Part shown: piece by piece, positions 8,102 through 12,001 of the stretch | Layout of the letters: every line of letters begins with the position of its first letter | Position numbering within the stretch: position 1 is the first letter of the stretch | Origin: Anaerolineaceae bacterium | GTDB taxonomy: Bacteria > Chloroflexota > Anaerolineae > JAAYZQ01 | Direction of reading: 5' to 3' | Length of the DNA stretch: 12,001 nt | Assembly (NCBI GenBank): GCA_012514775.1 | Contig: JAAYZQ010000503.1 | Coordinates: 1 to 12,001, forward strand | Translations under genes and position numbers: made by a program | Notes under the pieces: model-generated | Told to the model about the DNA's origin: nothing | Seen by the model: the letters and a program-made list of their open reading frames with translations, nothing else | Database searches by the model: none

Positions 8102-8719
8102 ATGTTGACCTTCCTGGCCCTTGGCTTTAGCATGGGCATTAGCGCGGGTTTGAGCCCGGGGCCCTTGCTTACCCTGGTGATCACTGCTTCTCTGCGCAGC
8201 GGCTTTGCTGGCGGGCTGCGGGTGGCCCTCTCACCCTTTATCACCGATCTGCCCATCATCGTTCTGTCGGTGCTCCTGAGCAATAGCCTGCCCATCGAAG
8301 CCTTGCGCTGGGTAGGCACGGTCGGTGCCCTGGTCGTCATCTGGCTTGGCGTGGAGGCACTGCGCGCTTCGCGCCACGCCCTGCTGCCCGGCGTTCACGG
8401 GCCCGAGGCTGCCCCCCAGCGCGAGCTGTGGCGAGGGGCACTGGTGAACGCGCTCAACCCGCACCCCTATCTCTTCTGGGTGACCGTCGGCGGACCCACC
8501 CTGGTCAGTAGCTGGCGCATCTCGCCGTGGCACTCCGTGGCCTTTATGGCTGCGTTCTACGGGCTGCTCATCGGCTCCAAGATCGCCATCGCCTGGCTGG
8601 TCAGCCGCCAGGCGGGCCATCTGTCGCTGGCCTGGTACCGGCGCATCCTGGCCGGCTGTGGCCTGCTCCTGTTTGGGATGGCCGGCCTGCTTCTGTGGCA
8701 GGTGTGGCACGGAATGTAA
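8102..8719 (+). CDS. LysE-family exporter
   Basis: This 205-residue membrane protein of the LysE/RhtB type has about six hydrophobic helices. Family members expel amino acids or similar small metabolites, some of them homoserine or threonine. The N-terminal GFSMGISAGLSPGPLLTLV (8-26) matches the family pattern G-x-x-x-G-x-SPGP. NALNPHPYLFWVTVGGP in the middle matches the conserved NPK/NPH-type segment. The start ATG at 8102 has AGGG 7 bases upstream. It diverges from mutY with 56 bases between the two ATGs. The substrate cannot be read from sequence. The protein ends in a short hydrophobic helix and the charged tail QVWHGM. Confidence 0.85.
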   Translation: MLTFLALGFSMGISAGLSPGPLLTLVITASLRSGFAGGLRVALSPFITDLPIIVLSVLLSNSLPIEALRWVGTVGALVVIWLGVEALRASRHALLPGVHGPEAAPQRELWRGALVNALNPHPYLFWVTVGGPTLVSSWRISPWHSVAFMAAFYGLLIGSKIAIAWLVSRQAGHLSLAWYRRILAGCGLLLFGMAGLLLWQVWHGM

Positions 8720-8770
8720 TGCACCTGGCACGCATGAGCTTCAAGGAGTGAGATACGGCCATTGGGATGG

Positions 8771-8783
8771 CCCATGTCATGGG
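8771..8783. repeat. Perfect 13-bp palindrome upstream of the lipoprotein gene
   Basis: CCCATG-T-CATGGG is a perfect inverted repeat around a single T. A looser outer pair, GGAT and ATCC, extends the symmetry with a bulge. It lies 52 bases after the LysE-family stop and 88 before the lipoprotein ATG. It has no T-run, so an operator or a transcript hairpin is more likely than a terminator. Confidence 0.45.
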
Positions 8784-8841
8784 GATCCGTGCTGGCGGCA
8801 TGACGGCTGCTTCAAGCCGCAGAGGCCGCCAGGCTTGGTGA

Positions 8842-8860
8842 TGGCGCGCCGGATGCGCCA
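8842..8860 (+). promoter_or_regulatory. Hairpin just before the lipoprotein ribosome site
   Basis: TGGCGC and GCGCCA (stem 6 bp, 7-base loop) end one base before the GGGAGGG ribosome site of the lipoprotein gene. Such a hairpin could affect ribosome access. The effect is inference. Confidence 0.35.
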
Positions 8861-8870
8861 GGGAGGGTAT

Positions 8871-10709
8871 ATGAGATCAATGTCCGTCGTTGCAGGCCTT
8901 GCGTGGGTCTGCCTGTTGTCGCTGGCGCTGTTCCTGGTCGCCGGCATCGGTTCCTGTTCTCCCGTGCCGGAGGCGACGCCGGCCGGCGGTGACGCGGGTA
9001 CGGCCGCGGTGCCGCCGGCTCCGCCAGAGCCGACGTCCACTCTGGCGCCGTCGCCGACCGATGTCCCGGCCACGGCCACCTTGGCGCCGTCGCCGACCGC
9101 CATCGAGGCCTCTCTGCCGCCAACGACCGAGCTGCAGGCGCTGTTGGAAGCCGGCCTGGCCCCGACGCCGACGCCCGAAGCCGACATGCCAGCGCCGGCC
9201 GAGCCGATGGAGATCGCCGTCTTGCCCCTGGAGGTCGCTCCGGGCCAGGCACCCCTCTGGGCGGCGCACACCGCCGGCATGGGATACCTGTATCCCGACC
9301 AGGACCACTTTGTGGCCGTCTTTGGCCACGAGGAGGGCGAGTGGCAGGAGCTGGGCCGGGTAGTGCTCACGTCCTGTGCCGAATACGTCGGGAAGGGATC
9401 GCTGATCCAGGTACAGGTCGAGCCCAGCCAGATCTGGCTGGAGCTTCAGAGCGGCGCCGGTGCCCACAGCGGCTGCTACGACCTGTTCCGCTTTGACGGC
9501 GAGGCACTGCGCCTGGCGGCCTCCGGCTTTAACTCCAGCCCGGGTGCCGGCTGGACGGCCGACCTGAATGGCGACGACAACCTGGAGGTCATCCTCGACC
9601 AGACGGAGAACTATGTCTTTTGCTACGCGTGCAGCGTGCGATTGCCCCAGTACCAGGTGTTGACCTGGGACGGAGGAGATCTGGCCGAGGTCCAGCTCAA
9701 CCCCCTGCCGTCGTCTGCCCCGGAGGAGCTGCGGGAGGCAAACGATCGGGCCGTGGAGCTGGTCTGGGCGCAGTTGTGGAAGGATGCGCAGGAGGTCATG
9801 GCTCGGGCCGTGTCGTTGGCTTCCGAGGATGGCGAGTTGGCCGAGACCGTGGCCTGGAACGCGGCGCTCATCGACCTCCACGCCGAGGCCCGGGCCGAGC
9901 AGGCGCGCCAGGACATTTTCCCCATCCTGGAGCAGGCCTTCTACGGCGATTACGCCGCCGCCGTCGAGCCCATGCGCGACTACGAGCCGGCCGAGATATG
10001 GCTCGTGAAGTCGCCGCTCATCTCGGGCACCGTTGCCGAAAGCTGGGAGCTGGCCCTCGGCGACTGGCTGTCGTGGACGACGAACCTGGCCCTCGACGCC
10101 GTCCCGGACCTGGCCCCGGCCTATTTCCTGCGCGGCTGGGCCGCCTTTCTGCACGATCCATCCGCCTCCGCGGCCCTGGACGACGTGCGGCAGGCCGCAG
10201 AGCTGGAGCCTGGCGACGAGTTGTACGCGGCGAGCGCGGCCTATCTGCAGGACATCCTTGCCGGGCAGGGACAGGACTGGCAGCCGTTAAGCTCGGAGGC
10301 CTGCTACGCCCTGGGAGAGGCCATGATGCAGACCATCAACATCACGGTCACGCTGGCTACCGTGCCTTTCCAGGACCCCATCGGGGGCGGTGCCGGCACC
10401 GGCTGCCAGGCCATGGGCACGGGCACGGGGCTGGACTTTGAAGCTGCGTGGCCGGTCGGCGCGGACATTGCCGCCATGCTCCAGGAGCGAGGTTGGACCG
10501 AGGACATGGCCTACACGGCCGACGGTCCCACGGGCTCGGCGCGTGGCTTCCGCCAGGGCGACGCGCTGTGCCTGGTCCACGCCGGCTGGGAGCCGGCCGC
10601 GGAGGCGGCCTGCCCCGCGGACAGGCCCATCTTTGAGTGCGAGCTGGCGCCGGAGCAGCAGTTGTACACCATCTCGCTGCACTGCGCCACGGCGATGCAG
10701 GCAGAGTGA
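8871..10709 (+). CDS. Secreted lipoprotein with Pro/Thr-rich linker and TPR-like region, function unknown
   Basis: The protein has 612 residues. Residues 1-28 form a signal peptide with a long hydrophobic core, followed by GIGSC, so Cys29 is a likely lipidation site; the Gly at -2 is slightly unusual. Residues 30-112 are low-complexity Pro/Thr/Ala, with the tandem 13-residue unit TLAPSPTxxPATA and TPTPE, probably a flexible spacer. A domain at 115-270 contains DLNGDDNLEV (231-240), like an FG-GAP/VCBS calcium-loop repeat, and several Cys (169, 202, 251, 254). Residues 285-460 are alpha-helical and TPR-like, with DLAPAYFLRGWAAFLHDP and AAELEPGDELYAAS. The C-terminal part has more Cys and no motif I know. 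The start ATG at 8871 follows GGGAGGG by 3 bases, close but acceptable; an ATG at 8880 is an alternative. I do not recognise the family. A surface-anchored role is inference. Confidence 0.82.
   Translation: MRSMSVVAGLAWVCLLSLALFLVAGIGSCSPVPEATPAGGDAGTAAVPPAPPEPTSTLAPSPTDVPATATLAPSPTAIEASLPPTTELQALLEAGLAPTPTPEADMPAPAEPMEIAVLPLEVAPGQAPLWAAHTAGMGYLYPDQDHFVAVFGHEEGEWQELGRVVLTSCAEYVGKGSLIQVQVEPSQIWLELQSGAGAHSGCYDLFRFDGEALRLAASGFNSSPGAGWTADLNGDDNLEVILDQTENYVFCYACSVRLPQYQVLTWDGGDLAEVQLNPLPSSAPEELREANDRAVELVWAQLWKDAQEVMARAVSLASEDGELAETVAWNAALIDLHAEARAEQARQDIFPILEQAFYGDYAAAVEPMRDYEPAEIWLVKSPLISGTVAESWELALGDWLSWTTNLALDAVPDLAPAYFLRGWAAFLHDPSASAALDDVRQAAELEPGDELYAASAAYLQDILAGQGQDWQPLSSEACYALGEAMMQTINITVTLATVPFQDPIGGGAGTGCQAMGTGTGLDFEAAWPVGADIAAMLQERGWTEDMAYTADGPTGSARGFRQGDALCLVHAGWEPAAEAACPADRPIFECELAPEQQLYTISLHCATAMQAE
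9043..9099 (+). repeat. 18-bp exact direct repeat in the lipoprotein linker
   Basis: The 18-base sequence beginning TGGCGCCGTCGCC occurs at 9043-9060 and again at 9082-9099, a 39-bp (13-codon) period. It encodes the repeated LAPSPT units. Such in-frame repeats allow linker length to vary by slippage or recombination. Confidence 0.7.
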
Positions 10710-10923
10710 GGATGACCGCCCGGCCAAAGCTTCTCGCCGGCTAACGCTGGGCGGCAGGGGCGCCACGGGAAAAGGAGGAGAAGGGGGGCTGGAATTGCGG
10801 CTGTTGGGCAGGGGACCGGCGCCGGCGTGGAGTTGGAGGAGGACGTCCTTTCGGTAGAGCCTCGGAACTTCCAGCGGCGTGTGACCGGCATCGGCACAAG
10901 CGGCCGGGCCGCGAGAAGCGCCT
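10710..10923 (+). other. Intergenic stretch without a gene
   Basis: I see no credible coding sequence in this stretch. It holds CCGCCC/GGGCGG (10717-10752 region) as a weak long-loop hairpin with no T-run, a purine-rich tract (about 10768-10787), a CCGGCGCCGG palindrome near 10815, and GGAACTT (10864-10870). The first may help end lipoprotein transcripts. The last resembles an ECF -35 box. Confidence 0.4.
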
Positions 10924-10952
10924 TTGACATTATCCGTCACTTGTTGTATACT
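10924..10952 (+). promoter_or_regulatory. Near-consensus housekeeping promoter of the sigma factor gene
   Basis: A perfect TTGACA (10924-10929), a 17-base spacer and TATACT (10947-10952) form the strongest promoter in the window. Transcription would begin near 10959. The leader to the probable sigma start is about 150 bases and contains two hairpins and a second promoter-like motif. Confidence 0.8.
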
Positions 10953-10962
10953 GCACCGCGTG

Positions 10963-10991
10963 GCGGTCCTTCTTGGAACCATAGGGACCGC
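10963..10991 (+). promoter_or_regulatory. Leader inverted repeat of the sigma factor gene
   Basis: GCGGTCC (10963-10969) and GGACCGC (10985-10991) pair perfectly over a 15-base loop, starting about 4 bases after the predicted transcription start. It could be an RNA hairpin that stabilises the 5' end or a DNA operator. It overlaps the GGAACC box described next, so both may be part of one control site. Confidence 0.5.
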
Positions 10992-11000
10992 GTGAGCGTC
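10975..11000 (+). promoter_or_regulatory. Possible ECF-type (autoregulatory) promoter
   Basis: GGAACC (10975-10980), a 16-base spacer and CGTC (10997-11000), continuing as TCTGA, resemble the -35 'GGAAC' and -10 'CGTC/TCTGA' boxes recognised by many ECF sigma factors. ECF genes often control themselves in this way. The match is short and the actual specificity of this sigma factor is unknown. Confidence 0.35.
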
Positions 11001-11031
11001 TGATAAGTGTAGGCGCGCGCTATGGGTAAGA

Positions 11032-11051
11032 CCAGGCGCGAGTGCGCCTGG
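11032..11051 (+). promoter_or_regulatory. Perfect 8-bp leader hairpin
   Basis: CCAGGCGC and GCGCCTGG pair perfectly around a GAGT tetraloop. It lies 4 bases before the upstream GTG (11056) and 58 bases before the preferred GTG (11110). No T-run follows, so it is not a standard terminator. It may control translation or mRNA stability. Confidence 0.5.
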
Positions 11052-11109
11052 GCGAGTGTTGTGGCTGCGGGTTCAGATTGTTGCAGTGCTGGAAGGGTGC
11101 GATTGGCTG

Positions 11110-11757
11110 GTGACGGTACTCGGGAGACCGAGGAACAATGAGCAGTGGCTGGCGCAGTTGGAGAGAGCAGAATCAGAGGCGCTGGCCGATCTGCGAGAAT
11201 ATCTGAGACGGGCTGTCTTTACATATCTCAACAGGCACAGAGAAGACCTCAACCACCTCGACCGCGGGGAGCTGGAACACCTGGCAGAAGACATGGTCCA
11301 GGACTCCCTTATCCAGATCCTCGACAAGCTGGACACCTTTCGCGGCGATAGCAAGTTCACCACCTGGGCTTACCGTTTCGTCATCAATGCGGCGGCCGGT
11401 GAGCTTCGCCTGCATCGCTGGCGCTCGGTGTCCCTTGACGTCCTGTCGGGCGAAAGAGAGGCCTTTGCCTTTGCCTTCGTTGGCGACGAAAAGGCGCCCG
11501 AGCCCGAGAGGGTTGCCGCTCGCAACCAGATCCTGGCCCTGCTTTACCGCATCATCGAGCAGGATCTCACCGAGTTGCAACGCCGCGCCTTGATCAGCGT
11601 TCACTTTCAGGGCGTGCCCATCGTCGTCCTGGCCCAGGAGCTCGAGTCCACCCCCAACAACGTGTACAAGCTCCTCCACGACGCGCGCCGGAAACTCAAA
11701 AAGGGGCTGGAGCGGGAGCACTACAGCGAGGCCGACGTGCTGGCCATTTTCTCGTGA
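11110..11757 (+). CDS. ECF-type RNA polymerase sigma factor
   Basis: This sigma70-family protein has about 215 residues. Region 2 spans about 28-105 and includes HLAEDMVQDSLIQILDKLD (57-75) and the core-binding and -10 segment SKFTTWAYRFVINAAAGELR (81-100). Region 4 spans about 148-200, where TELQRRALISVHFQGVP leads into the helix-turn-helix NNVYKLLHDARRKLKKGLE (183-201) for the -35 box. The linker between is short and no region 1.1 or 3 is visible, hence ECF type. The start is uncertain. GTG at 11110 fits the family length and has GGAAGGG 12 bases upstream; GTG at 11056 would add 18 hydrophobic residues. A zinc-finger gene 67 bases downstream is the likely anti-sigma factor. Two promoters and two hairpins precede it. 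The regulon is unknown. Confidence 0.85.
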   Translation: MTVLGRPRNNEQWLAQLERAESEALADLREYLRRAVFTYLNRHREDLNHLDRGELEHLAEDMVQDSLIQILDKLDTFRGDSKFTTWAYRFVINAAAGELRLHRWRSVSLDVLSGEREAFAFAFVGDEKAPEPERVAARNQILALLYRIIEQDLTELQRRALISVHFQGVPIVVLAQELESTPNNVYKLLHDARRKLKKGLEREHYSEADVLAIFS

Positions 11758-11824
11758 GCGGGTCCTGGTAAGAATTTCGACCCCCGACACATCCTATGGA
11801 TAGAATATGAGGAGGTTCCCGTTC

Positions 11825-12001
11825 ATGCGCTTTGTGTCGTTCCCCGACTGGATCCGGAAAATCTATGCCACGCGAGACGACGAATTGGATTGCGATCAGG
11901 TAGCGGACATGTTGGCCGGCTACGTCGATGCCCTCGTAGCCGGGCAAGAGATTGGCACCTGCTTCTCGGCCGTGGAGCAGCACCTGGCCCAGTGCTCCCA
12001 C
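11825..12001 (+). CDS. Zinc-finger anti-sigma-like protein, N-terminal fragment
   Basis: The first 59 residues are visible; the gene runs off the right edge. Cys23, His53 and Cys57 in LDCDQVADMLAGYVDALVAG and VEQHLAQCSH fit the zinc-binding anti-sigma (zf-HC2/ZAS) pattern H-x3-C-x2-C, with the last Cys expected just past the window. These proteins hold an ECF sigma factor inactive and release it on a redox or envelope signal. The position directly after the sigma gene supports this. A GGAGG lies 9 bases before the ATG at 11825. An in-frame ATG at 11807 has no ribosome site. Whether a membrane segment follows cannot be seen. Confidence 0.72.
   Translation, partial: MRFVSFPDWIRKIYATRDDELDCDQVADMLAGYVDALVAGQEIGTCFSAVEQHLAQCSH

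Noticed and set aside
6912..8108. Plus-strand open frame of 398 codons opposite mutY
   Set aside because: mutY has all catalytic and iron-sulfur residues. The plus frame is a shadow, although a promoter-like motif precedes it.
8877..10154. Minus-strand open frame of 425 codons opposite the lipoprotein
   Set aside because: It is Arg/Gly/Gln-rich, has no motif and has no ribosome site. The plus frame has a signal peptide and a ribosome site.
11022..11141. 39-codon upstream frame as a real leader peptide
   Set aside because: It has no ribosome site and no recognisable peptide feature. It is kept only as part of the start-site question.

Overview
The window looks like GC-rich bacterial chromosome. 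Every convincing gene is a bacterial housekeeping or accessory family. I see no insertion sequence, tRNA, rRNA or CRISPR array. The gene content and protein style point to Chloroflexota, probably Anaerolineae or a relative: a Pro/Thr-rich 'SPT/TPTP' lipoprotein linker, a sigma factor with a YKLLHDARRKLK helix, a CooC-type ATPase beside an AmrS-type radical SAM enzyme, and strong TTGACA/TATAAT-like promoters in GC-rich DNA. This assignment is inference and needs a phylogenetic check.

Left part (1-1570, minus strand): the first 20 codons of secA run off the left edge, with a clear promoter and ribosome site. A ribose-phosphate pyrophosphokinase gene (prs) follows, with its own promoter, and its protein carries an insertion of about 32 residues.

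Middle (1627-5561, plus strand): a promoter with a TTGACA -35 box starts a tightly spaced four-gene run. It encodes a CooC-like nickel-chaperone ATPase, an AmrS-like radical SAM enzyme, a B12-binding-like radical SAM protein and a Nudix hydrolase. Gaps are 43, 53 and 11 bp, so one transcript is likely. The usual partners, a CO dehydrogenase for CooC and Memo or AMMECR1 for AmrS, are not in the window. This run is therefore the best candidate here for an incompletely described metal or radical pathway.

Centre right (5481-8080, minus strand): mutY (A/G adenine glycosylase) and a MATE-family exporter form a two-gene unit. Its promoter sits so close to the mutY ATG that the mRNA may be leaderless. 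Its intrinsic terminator lies inside the last codons of the convergent Nudix gene, and the two genes overlap by 50 bp at their 3' ends. A promoter-like sequence in the mutY/MATE gap points the other way, antisense to mutY.

Right part (8102-12001, plus strand): a LysE-family exporter diverges from mutY. A large secreted lipoprotein of unknown role follows, with a low-complexity linker, an FG-GAP-like stretch and a TPR-like stretch. Last come an ECF-type sigma factor and the start of a zinc-finger protein, very likely its anti-sigma factor, cut by the window edge. The sigma gene has a near-consensus housekeeping promoter, then a possible ECF-type autoregulatory promoter, and two perfect hairpins in its leader. 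Its start codon is uncertain.
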